This document shows positions 52,347 to 61,280 of a stretch of DNA of 64,000 nucleotides, piece after piece. Each line of letters begins with the position of its first letter. The stretch's first letter is position 1. The position numbers and the translations under genes are program-made. The DNA comes from Rhodomicrobium sp. Az07 (GTDB taxonomy: Bacteria; Pseudomonadota; Alphaproteobacteria; Rhizobiales; Rhodomicrobiaceae). The stretch is taken from assembly GCF_018619475.1 (NCBI RefSeq), contig NZ_JAHFZG010000002.1:62001-126000 (forward strand), in the 5' to 3' direction. The notes below the pieces were generated by a model that was not told where the DNA came from, ran no database searches, and was given only the letters and a program-made list of their open reading frames with translations.

Positions 52347-53327
52347 TTAGTCGCCGTAGCGCCCTGCGTCGAAGCCGAGAAGCTCGAACGTCTGCGCGAT
52401 ATGCGACGGCAGCGGCGCCGAAATGTCGATTTCGCCGAGCTTTGGATCCTTCAGCGTCAACCGCCGCGCATGGAGGTGAAGCTTGCGCTCGATCCCTTCG
52501 ATGGGGATTTCGCTCCCGTCGCCGTATTTCTGATCCCCGAGAATGGGCGTACCGAGAATGTCCATATGCGCGCGAAGCTGATGCTGGCGCCCCGTTACGG
52601 GCTTCAGCGACACCCAGGCCATGGTCGCAGCGCGGTCGATGACGGAATAAAACGTCGTCGCGTGCTGCGCGAGTTCTTGCTCGCCGGGGCGTGCCTTGCG
52701 CACGCGGTCGCCATCCGGCCCCGCTGCCTTCACGAGCGCGGCCTCGACCTTGCCCTGTAGCGGCTTCGGAATGCCGCGCGTGATCGCCCAGTAGATCTTC
52801 TGCACAGAGCGTGTCTGGAAGAGGCGGCCAAGCCGCGCAGCCGTCTGGCGGTCTTTCGCGACGGCGAGGATGCCGGTCGTGTCGCGGTCGAGGCGATGCA
52901 CGAGGCGCGGGCGCTCGCCGCCGAAGCGGTCCGCCATGCCCGCGAGCAACCCGTCGATATGGCGCGTCGTCCCTGTGCCGCCCTGCACCGCGATGCCGAA
53001 CGGCTTGTTGAGAATGAACATCTCGTCGTTCTCGAACACGATCATGCGCTCGATGAAATCGCGGTCGGCCTTGGAAAGCCCCGGCGGCGGCTTCAGCGAC
53101 GGCTGCGGCGCGTTTTCCGGCTCGGCGAAATGCGTCGGCACGCGAACTTCCTGCCCCGCCGAAAGGCGGCTGTCCGCCTTCACGCGCCCGCCATCCACCC
53201 TCACCTGCCCTGTGCGGACAAGCTTCTGCACAAGCGTGTGCGGCAGCGTCGGGTAGTTTTTCTTCAGCCAGCGGTCGAGACGAAGGCCGTCGTCGTCGGT
53301 GCGGACCGCACGCTTTTCGATGGTCAT
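52347..53327 (-). CDS. rluC: RluA-family 23S rRNA pseudouridine synthase (RluC-like)
   Basis: A 326-residue protein with an N-terminal S4 RNA-binding domain (GLRLDRWLKKNYPTLPHTLV, RTGQVRVDGGRVKADSRLSAG) and the RluA catalytic domain. The catalytic Asp is in RLVHRLDRDTTGILAVAK; VQKIYWAITRG and KPVTGRQHQLRAHM follow. The order and length fit RluC (uridines 955, 2504, 2580 of 23S rRNA in E. coli); RluD cannot be excluded. Precedes the HAD phosphatase on the same strand. Confidence 0.9.
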   Translation of the reverse strand: MTIEKRAVRTDDDGLRLDRWLKKNYPTLPHTLVQKLVRTGQVRVDGGRVKADSRLSAGQEVRVPTHFAEPENAPQPSLKPPPGLSKADRDFIERMIVFENDEMFILNKPFGIAVQGGTGTTRHIDGLLAGMADRFGGERPRLVHRLDRDTTGILAVAKDRQTAARLGRLFQTRSVQKIYWAITRGIPKPLQGKVEAALVKAAGPDGDRVRKARPGEQELAQHATTFYSVIDRAATMAWVSLKPVTGRQHQLRAHMDILGTPILGDQKYGDGSEIPIEGIERKLHLHARRLTLKDPKLGEIDISAPLPSHIAQTFELLGFDAGRYGD

Positions 53328-53462
53328 TTGATGCTCCTCGCGCGCAGTTTGGCCGCGCTGCGCGGGTTAAGTAAAGCGGCAACTTGGGTCAAACGCCCGG
53401 CGTTTCGGCTTGTACTACAAGCTGTAACGGAGTTTCGTGCGCTCCCACCCTTGGCGGCGGGG

Positions 53463-54320
53463 TTATTCCGGGATGACGGCGAAATTGTCGATGAGGCGCA
53501 CTCTGCCGAGATAGACGGCGGCGAGCACGCGCGCGGGCTGGCGCACGATGCCTTCAAGCGGGAGCAGCGTCTCGGCATCGCGGATTTCGAGATAGTCGAC
53601 ACGGAAACCGGCGCTTTCGAGCCGTGCCCGCCCCTGCGCAAGAGTCTCTTCAACATCACGCTCGGCCACGAGATCGAACGCCATATCCGCCATGACGGCA
53701 TGAAGCTGCGGCGCGAGGCCCCGCTCGCCCGCGTTCAGGTAGACATTGCGGGACGACATCGCGAGGCCGTCCGGCTCGCGCAGGATCGGACCGGGCACGA
53801 TGACGATGGGGAAGTTCAGATCCTTCGCCATGCGCTTGATGACGAGAAGCTGCTGGTAGTCCTTCTCGCCGAACACGGCCACGTCGGGCAGGCATTGCAG
53901 AAAGAGCTTCGCGACGACCGTTGTCACGCCCGAGAAGAAATGCGGCCGCGAAATCCCTTCGAGCGTCTGTGTGACGCCCGCCACCTCCACGCGCGTCGCG
54001 AAATCGGACGGGTAGATCTCATGCACGTTCGGCGCATACATCGCATCGGCGCCGCTGCCCGCGAGCTTGTGCCAGTCCTGTTCCTCGGTGCGCGGATAGG
54101 AATTGTAGTCTTCATGCGGCGCGAATTGCGTCGGATTGACGAAGACGGAGACCACAACACGGTCCGCGTGCTTTTTGGCGAGCTTGATCAGCGACAGGTG
54201 ACCATCGTGGAGCGCCCCCATGGTGGGCACGAGCGCGACCTTCTCGCCGCGCTTGCGCCAGCCGTGAACGGCCTTGCGCAGTTCGCCCGCTGTCCGGACC
54301 AACTGTAACCGATTGCTCAT
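53463..54320 (-). CDS. panC: Pantothenate synthetase
   Basis: A 285-residue enzyme ligating D-pantoate and beta-alanine with ATP. Motifs: VPTMGALHDGHLSLIKLAKK (HIGH-like), VSVFVNPTQFAPHEDYNSYPR, GISRPHFFSGVTTVVAKLF, FGEKDYQQLLVIKRM, and GLAMSSRNVYLNAGER (KMSKS-like). The end VRLIDNFAVI is conserved. ATG at 54320 has GGGAG upstream; an ORF extension beyond it is not family-like. panB is not adjacent. Confidence 0.96.
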   Translation of the reverse strand: MSNRLQLVRTAGELRKAVHGWRKRGEKVALVPTMGALHDGHLSLIKLAKKHADRVVVSVFVNPTQFAPHEDYNSYPRTEEQDWHKLAGSGADAMYAPNVHEIYPSDFATRVEVAGVTQTLEGISRPHFFSGVTTVVAKLFLQCLPDVAVFGEKDYQQLLVIKRMAKDLNFPIVIVPGPILREPDGLAMSSRNVYLNAGERGLAPQLHAVMADMAFDLVAERDVEETLAQGRARLESAGFRVDYLEIRDAETLLPLEGIVRQPARVLAAVYLGRVRLIDNFAVIPE

Positions 54321-54499
54321 GTCTCCCGCCCTCAAATGCGGCATGCTCGCCGGAGCGGGAAGCGCCACGGCGGCGCCAGGTCTCTATCGTAGCGCAGCAA
54401 TTACGCTGCGAACATTGCGCGCCTCTCGGCCAAGGCCGCGTTCAGGGCGCGGCTGCGGCGGCACCGCGGCTTTCGCCGCGATCCGCGCCGCGCGCTTCC

Positions 54500-54760
54500 T
54501 TACTCGCCCGCGTCGACCACGGAGACGAAGGTCCGGCCGTTGCGCTTGGCCTTGAACTCGACGAAGCCCTCGCGGATCGCGAAGATCGTGTGGTCCTTGC
54601 CGAGGCCGACGCCGTCGCCCGGATGCCACTCGGTCCCGCGCTGACGAAGGATGATGTTGCCCGAGATGACCTTTTCGCCGCCGAACTTCTTGACGCCGAG
54701 GCGGCGGCCTTCGGAGTCGCGGCCGTTACGGGATGAACCGCCTGCTTTTTTGTGTGCCAT
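54500..54760 (-). CDS. rpmA: Ribosomal protein bL27
   Basis: An 86-residue bL27: [20 protein letters not shown], then [11 protein letters not shown] and [15 protein letters not shown], ending FVSVVDAGE. The N-terminal tail reaches the peptidyl-transferase centre. It follows rplU by 30 nt. In many alphaproteobacteria an acetyltransferase gene and obgE follow; here panC is next. Confidence 0.98.
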   Translation of the reverse strand: MAHKKAGGSSRNGRDSEGRRLGVKKFGGEKVISGNIILRQRGTEWHPGDGVGLGKDHTIFAIREGFVEFKAKRNGRTFVSVVDAGE

Positions 54761-54790
54761 TGTCCTGTGCCTCTATATCTTTCGCCGCGA

Positions 54791-55255
54791 CTACTCGGCC
54801 TTGTCCGTTTTCTTGGCGCGGGGCTTCTTCGGAGCCTCCTCGCCGCCTTCAGCCGGAGCGGCTTTCGCCTTCGCGGCCTTCTTCGGAGCTTCTTCCGCGG
54901 GCGCGGCTTCGGCGGCCTTGACGGGAGCGGCCTTGCCGTCCGTCAGGATGTCGACGATGCGCACGGTCGTCAGGAACTGACGATGGCCGTTGCGGCGGCG
55001 CGAATTCTGACGGCGGCGCTTCTTGAAGATGATGATCTTCGGGCCCTTGCCCTGCTCGACGATCTCGGCGGAGACCGCCGCGCCATTGACGAGCGGCACG
55101 CCGAACTTCGGCTCGCCTTCACCGCCGCCGAGCGCCAGCACTTCCGCGAAGTTCACCGAATCGCCGGCGGCGCCTTCGATTTTCTCGATCTGAAGCACGT
55201 CCTGCGGCGCAACCTTGTATTGCTTACCGCCCGTGCGAATAACGGCGTAGACCAT
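54791..55255 (-). CDS. rplU: Ribosomal protein bL21 with C-terminal extension
   Basis: A 154-residue protein. Residues 1-102 are bL21 ([54 protein letters not shown]). The last ~50 residues are Lys/Ala/Pro/Glu-rich ([20 protein letters not shown]), a tail seen in many alphaproteobacterial L21. It is followed by rpmA. Confidence 0.98.
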   Translation of the reverse strand: MVYAVIRTGGKQYKVAPQDVLQIEKIEGAAGDSVNFAEVLALGGGEGEPKFGVPLVNGAAVSAEIVEQGKGPKIIIFKKRRRQNSRRRNGHRQFLTTVRIVDILTDGKAAPVKAAEAAPAEEAPKKAAKAKAAPAEGGEEAPKKPRAKKTDKAE

Positions 55256-55907
55256 GGTTTCCCTATCGTTGTAAGCGCACCGATCGGCGCCGCGTCACCT
55301 GAATGTCAAGGTTGGCGGACTTGGTTTCTCGAATGAGAGGGGGCCTTAGGTCGCGCGGATGTCACGTATCAAACGCTAAGGGGCTTATATCCGGCGTTTT
55401 GAGAGGAAAGTCAACTTGCCGGTTTAAGGCGAGCGGCGCGCTTCGCACGCACCGATTCGGACCGTGTCGTCCAGATTTTACAGGGTACTTGAAATAGACA
55501 TTGGGCTTTGAAGAGCCGCCAGCGCCGCGCATTCGTAACTGCCAAGCAGTCTACAGTCTTCGGCGCCTCTTGTGGTGAAATAAAACTAGTTAACCTGTAG
55601 TGAAAGGTATCGGAAAAACATGAATGGGCGTTCCTTGTTCCTTTAGCCGGTCCGCAAACTCGATAGGCGGGAGAAGTGCATCTACGCATTTACACGACCT
55701 TCCCCGCTTGCGAATAGGGAATCGAGACACCAGATCATGGTAATCGTTAAGAAGCGGCAGCCGCTCTTGCGGTTGACCCCCGCGAGTCGGCCTGAGGCGT
55801 GAGCCGAAGCGTCTGTGCGCGCGAGCCTCGCATAACACGAGCGGTCGAACCGCGATCACGCCGACCCATGTCCCTTATGCTGCAAGATAAAGAACAAGGA
55901 TATCCAC
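55256..55907. other. Intergenic region upstream of rplU
   Basis: About 650 nt, the longest gene-free stretch. It contains the promoter of rplU-rpmA and the start region of the gene at 55908. Two minus-strand open frames here (near 55411-55689 and 55590-55859) have no ribosome-binding sites and no recognisable sequence. No tRNA or RNA family was seen. Confidence 0.5.
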
Positions 55908-56240
55908 ATGGCCGCATCCACAAAAACGAAAGCTGCCGACCGCTTCGCAGCCCTTCAAAGGCGCGATCAGGCCGTCAGACACGATATCGAGGCTGCCGCC
56001 CGGCTTCGCGCTGAAAAAATGGCAAAGCTTCGTGCGTTGAGACTGGCGAAAGAAGCGGAAGAGGCGGCCGCACAGAAGCAGCAGGCCGAGGCGAAAGCCG
56101 ACGCAGCCGCCGCGAAGGCCGATGCGAAGGCGTCGAAGGCTGCCGCCGCGTCGGGACCGAAACCGGCTGCGTCGCGAAGCGCCAAGGCGGAAACGCCGAA
56201 GAGGAGCCGCGCGCGCGCCGCCGAGCCGGCTCCGCACTGA
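55908..56240 (+). CDS. Small Ala/Lys-rich protein
   Basis: A 110-residue, highly charged protein (AASTKTKAADRFAALQRRDQ, KLRALRLAKEAEEAAAQKQQ, PKRSRARAAEPAPH). It is helical with a disordered basic tail and low complexity, like histone-H1-like or ribosome-associated small proteins, though no function is claimed. AAGGATATCCAC precedes the ATG. Codon use matches the genome. Confidence 0.55.
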   Translation: MAASTKTKAADRFAALQRRDQAVRHDIEAAARLRAEKMAKLRALRLAKEAEEAAAQKQQAEAKADAAAAKADAKASKAAAASGPKPAASRSAKAETPKRSRARAAEPAPH

Positions 56241-56382
56241 GGGTCGCGCAGGTTTTCATCAGAAGCCGGCGAACGGCGTCGCCGCCGCGATCCGTTTTCG
56301 GTCACGAAAGCGCCGATGACGGTTGACCCGCCCGCTCAAATGGCCAAATGAAAGGGGAAAAGGGTCACGAAAAGGACGGCGC

Positions 56383-58248
56383 ATGTTTTCGACTTTGCGG
56401 GCGATGGATATCGGGCCGGTAGGCGCTCTTGAGGCGGATCGCGGATTTCTTGAAGTCCCGCCGCAAACGCCTGAGGAAATCCCCGGCTGGAACCTCGGCG
56501 ACCTCTATCCGAGCGAGGGGCAACTCGCATCCGATATCGAGGCCGCGAAGGCCCGCGCCGCAGAGTTCAAGGCCGCTTACGCGGGGAAGCTTGCCGATCT
56601 CGCGGAGAGCGATCCGGCCGCGCTCGCGGGCGCGCTTGCCGCTTATGAAGGCCTTTCCGACATCATGGGCCGCATCGGCTCGTATTCCTACCTGAATTAC
56701 GTCACCGATACGGGCGACGCCGCACGCGCCAAGCTCTTCGGCGACGTGCGCGACAGGCTCACATTCATCGGCACGGAGCTTCTGTTCTTCGAGCTGGAGC
56801 TGAACCGCATCGACGATTCGGTGATGGACGCTGCGCTCGAAAACGAGAAGCTCGGCCATTATCGCCCCTGGCTCACGGACCTGCGCAGGGAGCGGCCCTA
56901 CCAGCTTGCCGACGACATCGAGCGGCTGTTCCACGAAAAGGCGATGACCGGCCCCGCCGCCTGGAGCCGTCTGTTCAACGAGACGCTGACGGCGCTCCGT
57001 TTCGACGTCGATGGCGAAACGCTGACGCTCGAACCCGCGCTGAATCTGCTCTCCGACGCAAACCCCGAGCGTCGCGCCGCCGCCGCGCAATCCATCGGCA
57101 AGGTGCTGAAGGAGAATGTGCGGCTGTTCACGCTCGTCATGAACACGCTCGCGAAGGACAAGGAAATTTCCGACCGCTGGCGCGGCTTCCCGGACGTCGC
57201 GTCCTCGCGCCACCTTGCGAACCGCGTCGAGCCGGAAGTGGTGGATGCGCTCGTCGAGGCCGTGCGCGCGAGCTATCCGCGCCTGTCGCATCGCTATTAC
57301 GCGCTGAAGGCGAAGTGGCTCGGCGTGGATACGCTGAATTACTGGGACCGCAACGCGCCCATCAGCCGCGACCCGGAGCCGGTCATCGCCTGGAAGGACG
57401 CGCATGCGACCGTGATTGCCGCCTATCACCGCTTCTCGCCGAAGATGGCCGAGGTGGCCGACGGCTTCTTCAAGAAGAACTGGATCGATGCGCCCGTCCG
57501 CGACGGCAAGTCGCCCGGCGCGTTCTCGCATCCGACGGTGCCTTCCGCGCATCCGTACATCATGATGAACTACCTCGGCAAACCGCGCGATGTGATGACG
57601 CTCGCGCATGAGCTTGGTCATGGCGTGCATCAGGTGCTGGCGAATGCGCAGGGCGCGCTCATGGCTTACACGCCGCTGACGCTCGCGGAGACGGCCAGCG
57701 TGTTCGGCGAGATGCTGACCTTCAAGGCGCTGCTGAACCAGACGGAGAACCCGCGCGAAAAGCGCGCGCTGCTCGCTCAAAAGGTGGAAGACAAGATCAA
57801 TACCGTCGTGCGCCAGATCGCGTTCTACCAGTTCGAGCGGCTCGTGCATGAGGCGAGGCGGCAGGGCGAACTCACCTCCGATCAACTCGGCGCGTTCTGG
57901 CTTCAGGTGCAGACCGAGAGCCTTGGCCCCGCGATCATCATGAACGAGGGCTACGACACCTATTGGACGTATGTCTCGCACTTCGTGCATTCGCCGTTCT
58001 ACGTCTACGCCTACGCGTTCGGCGATTGTCTTGTGAACTCGCTCTACGCCGCCTACGAGCGCGCGCCGGAAGGCTTCGAGGGGCGTTATCTCGACATGCT
58101 GCGCGCGGGCGGCACGAAGCACCACACCGAGCTTCTCGCGCCGTTCGGCCTCGACGCGACGGACCCCGGCTTCTGGTCGATGGGGCTTTCGGTGATCGAG
58201 GACATGATCTCCGAGCTTGAGACGCTGGAGGACGGCGCGCACATCTAA
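56383..58248 (+). CDS. pepF: Oligoendopeptidase F (M3 family)
   Basis: A 621-residue zinc metallopeptidase of the M3B subfamily. Zinc motif LAHELGHGVHQVLANAQGAL (His-Glu-x-x-His), with the third ligand Glu probably in LAETASVFGEMLTF. N-terminal helical lid: GWNLGDLYPSEGQLASDIEA. Segments FSHPTVPSAHPYIMMNYLGKPRDVMTL and YVYAYAFGDCLVNSLY are typical. ATG at 56383 follows AAAAGGACGGC; a longer frame from 56323 adds 20 residues without family match. Cytosolic peptide degradation is expected. Confidence 0.93.
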   Translation: MFSTLRAMDIGPVGALEADRGFLEVPPQTPEEIPGWNLGDLYPSEGQLASDIEAAKARAAEFKAAYAGKLADLAESDPAALAGALAAYEGLSDIMGRIGSYSYLNYVTDTGDAARAKLFGDVRDRLTFIGTELLFFELELNRIDDSVMDAALENEKLGHYRPWLTDLRRERPYQLADDIERLFHEKAMTGPAAWSRLFNETLTALRFDVDGETLTLEPALNLLSDANPERRAAAAQSIGKVLKENVRLFTLVMNTLAKDKEISDRWRGFPDVASSRHLANRVEPEVVDALVEAVRASYPRLSHRYYALKAKWLGVDTLNYWDRNAPISRDPEPVIAWKDAHATVIAAYHRFSPKMAEVADGFFKKNWIDAPVRDGKSPGAFSHPTVPSAHPYIMMNYLGKPRDVMTLAHELGHGVHQVLANAQGALMAYTPLTLAETASVFGEMLTFKALLNQTENPREKRALLAQKVEDKINTVVRQIAFYQFERLVHEARRQGELTSDQLGAFWLQVQTESLGPAIIMNEGYDTYWTYVSHFVHSPFYVYAYAFGDCLVNSLYAAYERAPEGFEGRYLDMLRAGGTKHHTELLAPFGLDATDPGFWSMGLSVIEDMISELETLEDGAHI

Positions 58249-58352
58249 ACGCGGCATCGCCCTTCCGAACGAAAGGCGGCTCTGGTCTTTTCGCCAAGCC
58301 GCCTTATCTGCCTTCTGGGTGCACTTGAAGGCGAAAAGGAACCGAAGCGGCG

Positions 58353-59780
58353 ATGCAGGACAAGCCCGACACTCCGACAGAGGCCACGGCGCTGCCGAAG
58401 CTCGACACGGCGCTGCCGGACGAGGACCGCGAGGGCAACCGCCTCTCGCAGCGCGTGCAGCGTTACGCGCGCGTGGGCACGAATGTCGGCGGCGTGGCGG
58501 CGCGGCTGGGCGCGGCCTATCTCATGGGCGGCGCGGATCGGCAGAAGAACGCGCAATCGCTCGCGGCGGCGCTGGGCGGCCTCAAGGGTCCGCTGATGAA
58601 GGTGGCGCAGCTCATTTCCACCATCCCCGACGCAATCCCGCCGGAATACGCCGCCGAACTCGCGCAGCTCCAGAATCAGGCGCCCGCGATGGGCTGGCCG
58701 TTCGTCCGCCGCCGCATGAGCGCGGAACTCGGCCCCGACTGGCAGGCGAAATTTGCCGATTTCGGCCACGAAGCCGCCGCCGCCGCCTCGCTCGGGCAGG
58801 TGCACAAGGCACGCGCGCTCGACGGCCGCGCACTCGCGGCGAAGCTCCAATATCCCGAGATGCAGTCCGCCGTGGAAGCCGATCTGAACCAGCTTCAGAT
58901 CGTGATGAACCTTTACAAGCGCATGGACCCGGCCATCGACCCATCCGAAATGGTCGGCGAGATCGGCGCGCGGCTGCGCGAGGAACTCGACTACACGCTC
59001 GAAGCGCGGCACATGGCGCTTTACGCGCATTTCTTCGCGGGCGACAAGACGATCCGCGTGCCCGAGCTTCTGCCGGACCTGTCGACGAAGCGGCTGCTGA
59101 CCATGACGTGGCTCGACGGGCGGAAGCTCCTCGACTACAAGACGCGCCCACTCGAAGAGCGCAACACCATCGCGCGCGCGCTTTTCCGCGCCTGGTGGTA
59201 TCCGTTCAGCCATTACGCGGTGATCCACGGCGACCCGCATCTCGGCAATTACACGATTTTCGAGGACGGCGACGGCCGCGCGGCGGGCATCAACCTGCTC
59301 GACTATGGCTGCATCCGCACCTTCAAGCCGAAATTCGTCGGCGGCGTGATCGACCTGTACAACGGCCTGCGCACGAACGACCGCGCGCTGATCGTGCATG
59401 CCTACGAGACGTGGGGCTTCAAGGGGCTGTCGAACGAACTCATCGACATCCTGAACATCTGGGCGGGCTTCATCTACGGGCCGCTGCTCGACGACCGCGT
59501 GCGCTCGGTGGCCGAGGGCGTCGCGCCGAACGAATATGGCCGCCGCGAGGTGTTCCGCGTGCATCAGGGCTTGCGCGAGAAGGGGCCGGTGAAGGTGCCG
59601 CGCGAGTTCGTGTTCATGGACCGCGCCGCGATCGGGCTTGGCGCGGTGTTCCTGCACCTGCAAACGGAAATGAATTTCTATCGCGCGTTCAATGAGGTGA
59701 TCGAGGATTTCCGCCGCGACGAAGTCGGCGCGCGGCAGGAGGCGGCGTTCAAGGCGACGGGGGTTCCACTGCCGGTTTAG
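58353..59780 (+). CDS. ABC1/UbiB-family atypical kinase-like protein
   Basis: A 475-residue ABC1 (AarF/UbiB) family protein. The KxGQ-equivalent region is KGPLMKVAQLISTIPDAIP, followed by FGHEAAAAASLGQVHKARAL (Ala-rich nucleotide loop), RALAAKLQYPEM, the catalytic loop HGDPHLGNYTIF and LDYGCIRTFKP. Members support ubiquinone synthesis or lipid processes; this subtype is not UbiB proper. No membrane segment is obvious. Lies ~100 nt after pepF on the same strand. Confidence 0.9.
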   Translation: MQDKPDTPTEATALPKLDTALPDEDREGNRLSQRVQRYARVGTNVGGVAARLGAAYLMGGADRQKNAQSLAAALGGLKGPLMKVAQLISTIPDAIPPEYAAELAQLQNQAPAMGWPFVRRRMSAELGPDWQAKFADFGHEAAAAASLGQVHKARALDGRALAAKLQYPEMQSAVEADLNQLQIVMNLYKRMDPAIDPSEMVGEIGARLREELDYTLEARHMALYAHFFAGDKTIRVPELLPDLSTKRLLTMTWLDGRKLLDYKTRPLEERNTIARALFRAWWYPFSHYAVIHGDPHLGNYTIFEDGDGRAAGINLLDYGCIRTFKPKFVGGVIDLYNGLRTNDRALIVHAYETWGFKGLSNELIDILNIWAGFIYGPLLDDRVRSVAEGVAPNEYGRREVFRVHQGLREKGPVKVPREFVFMDRAAIGLGAVFLHLQTEMNFYRAFNEVIEDFRRDEVGARQEAAFKATGVPLPV

Positions 59781-59792
59781 GAGGCAGGAGGT

Positions 59793-60443
59793 TTATGAGG
59801 CCCTTGCGGAAATGACCTCATCGACAGTTCGATATACCAATGCCATCTCGTCCGCGAACCAATCGACCAGCGGCATCCCCTCGTGCTGCTCAAAGCCGGC
59901 GACCTTTAGCAAGCGGCTCGTATCATCCGACTTCTGCAGTTCGCGAGTACCAAAGTACAGCGGCCACTTGTCACTTTCTCCGAGTATCCTGCCTCTGCTG
60001 GGTATCTCACGAAGGCGGATTTGGATGGCTGATCTAAGTTTGTCGTCAATAAAATCGAACGAATCCGACGACACATCTTTTGCTCGGACATTAGGTGCTT
60101 TGAAGCCCCACTCCACATAGCTCAGTTCGGGTTTGAATTCGAGTCCAACGATCCATCCTTTTCCCCATTGGCTGCTTCGCCAGCCAATCAGTCCCCATTT
60201 TTCTATGTTGGCGGACGGCATTTCCGTTGCAGGAGGCATATTGTATTTTTCGCCTAATACGTGGTCGAGGGTTCGCAAGAACTTGTGAACTATTTGGTTA
60301 GCAACTGTCGGCATGACGTCTCGGGTCAGGAGTGCGATCTTCAGCGCGCGATCATTGCGGTTCTCAATAGAGCCTAAAATATACTCCTCAAGCGCCAGCT
60401 TTTCCGCGTCATACATTTGCGCAATCTCCTTCGGAGAACTCAT
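59793..60443 (-). CDS. C-terminal part of a PD-(D/E)XK nuclease-family protein (separate frame)
   Basis: A 216-residue frame. Its content (EIAQMYDAEKLALEEYILGS, GLIGWRSSQWGKGWIVGLEF, KPELSYVEWGFKAPNVR) matches the C-terminal region of PDDEXK_4-type proteins, where a single ~450-residue protein is normal. It starts inside the end of the upstream nuclease frame (60409-60443 overlap, +1 shift), so it is either a translationally coupled second subunit or the second half of a frameshifted gene. Base composition is AT-richer than neighbours. Confidence 0.65.
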   Translation of the reverse strand: MSSPKEIAQMYDAEKLALEEYILGSIENRNDRALKIALLTRDVMPTVANQIVHKFLRTLDHVLGEKYNMPPATEMPSANIEKWGLIGWRSSQWGKGWIVGLEFKPELSYVEWGFKAPNVRAKDVSSDSFDFIDDKLRSAIQIRLREIPSRGRILGESDKWPLYFGTRELQKSDDTSRLLKVAGFEQHEGMPLVDWFADEMALVYRTVDEVISARAS

Positions 60444-61155
60444 TGAATTTCGCTGCCAGCCAATGAGAAAAGTCGCGCATGAATATCCGCAGCTTGTCGG
60501 CCTCCGCGATTTGCGCGCAGCGGTTTGCCCATGATTTTAGCGAAGGCGCGTCATCGCGCCTATTGTAACGCATGTCGACGAAATGGTGCTCGTCTCTCAA
60601 CCAAGCGTAGCGCTTCAACGACGAAGGCAATCCGGCATGGCCGCAGAGATAAATGAGATAGAAGTTGATTCCCGTGCCGCCGCCCATGGCCTCACGCACA
60701 CTTCTGCTTTCTTTCTCAAGGTGTTCTGCATAGGCGTCGAGTTGCTCACTGCCCTCGGATGCAAATGGCTTGTTTTCGATCCCGATGTATCGGTCGGGGG
60801 GCAGTTTAACCACGAGGTCGATCCTGCGCTCCGCCAGCGTCCTGAATTCAGGAATAACAGACACGTCCGATAGATCGCCCGCCCAACCCCTGATCGCCGG
60901 GGCTTGCTCTTTGCATTGCTCAAGAAACGCTTCGAGAAAGCGTGTGCCTTGGCCGTGACTGCCCTTTGGATCGAGCAAGTTGCGAAGTATGCGCGAGATA
61001 TGATTCTCATAACTTAGTTCGAGTGCATCGAAGATATTAAAGTTCTTGCCGGTCTTCTCCGCAAGTTCTCGGTCGATGGCTTCCGCGGATTTAACAAGAA
61101 ATGCCGCTGTGTCGAAATAATACCGAATATCATGGTCGAAAGAACGGTCAGACAC
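60409..61155 (-). CDS. PD-(D/E)XK nuclease-family protein, N-terminal part
   Basis: A 248-residue protein with the PDDEXK_4 nuclease core: IPEFRTLAERRIDLVVKLPP followed by YIGIENKPFASEGSEQLDAY (Asp, then Glu-x-Lys) and SSLKRYAWLRDE. Upstream helices (FNIFDALELSYENHISRILRNLLDP, GQGTRFLEAFLEQCKEQAP) are also typical of this family, seen as solo nucleases and near defence genes. The frame ends at EFSEGDCANV just where the family normally continues; the continuation is in the next frame (59793-60443). Confidence 0.75.
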   Translation of the reverse strand: MSDRSFDHDIRYYFDTAAFLVKSAEAIDRELAEKTGKNFNIFDALELSYENHISRILRNLLDPKGSHGQGTRFLEAFLEQCKEQAPAIRGWAGDLSDVSVIPEFRTLAERRIDLVVKLPPDRYIGIENKPFASEGSEQLDAYAEHLEKESRSVREAMGGGTGINFYLIYLCGHAGLPSSLKRYAWLRDEHHFVDMRYNRRDDAPSLKSWANRCAQIAEADKLRIFMRDFSHWLAAKFNEFSEGDCANV

Positions 61156-61227
61156 GGACGAACTCCGTTACTCGATCAATAGCTACGTTCAAGTCCATAA
61201 GTTAAAATTGAATCGATGGCGTGGCAA

Positions 61228-61258
61228 ACAAAAAAGCCCCGGCAATGCCGGGGCTTTT
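61228..61258. terminator. Bidirectional rho-independent terminator
   Basis: Hairpin AAAAAAGCCCCGGCA then TGCCGGGGCTTTT: an 8-9 bp GC stem with A/T tracts on both sides. It serves the minus-strand pnp transcript (stop at 61281), giving a U run on that strand as well, and separates it from the nuclease genes. Confidence 0.92.
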
Positions 61259-61280
61259 CGCATTCGTATGTCGTTCAGCC

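Noticed and set aside
55256-55907. A tRNA or structured RNA in the long gap upstream of rplU
   Set aside because: I looked for a T-loop (GGTTCGA-type) and acceptor pairing and found none; no RNA family signature was recognised.
56365-58257. A 630-residue minus-strand frame opposite pepF
   Set aside because: Antisense of an intact M3 peptidase, with no ribosome-binding site and no recognisable motif.
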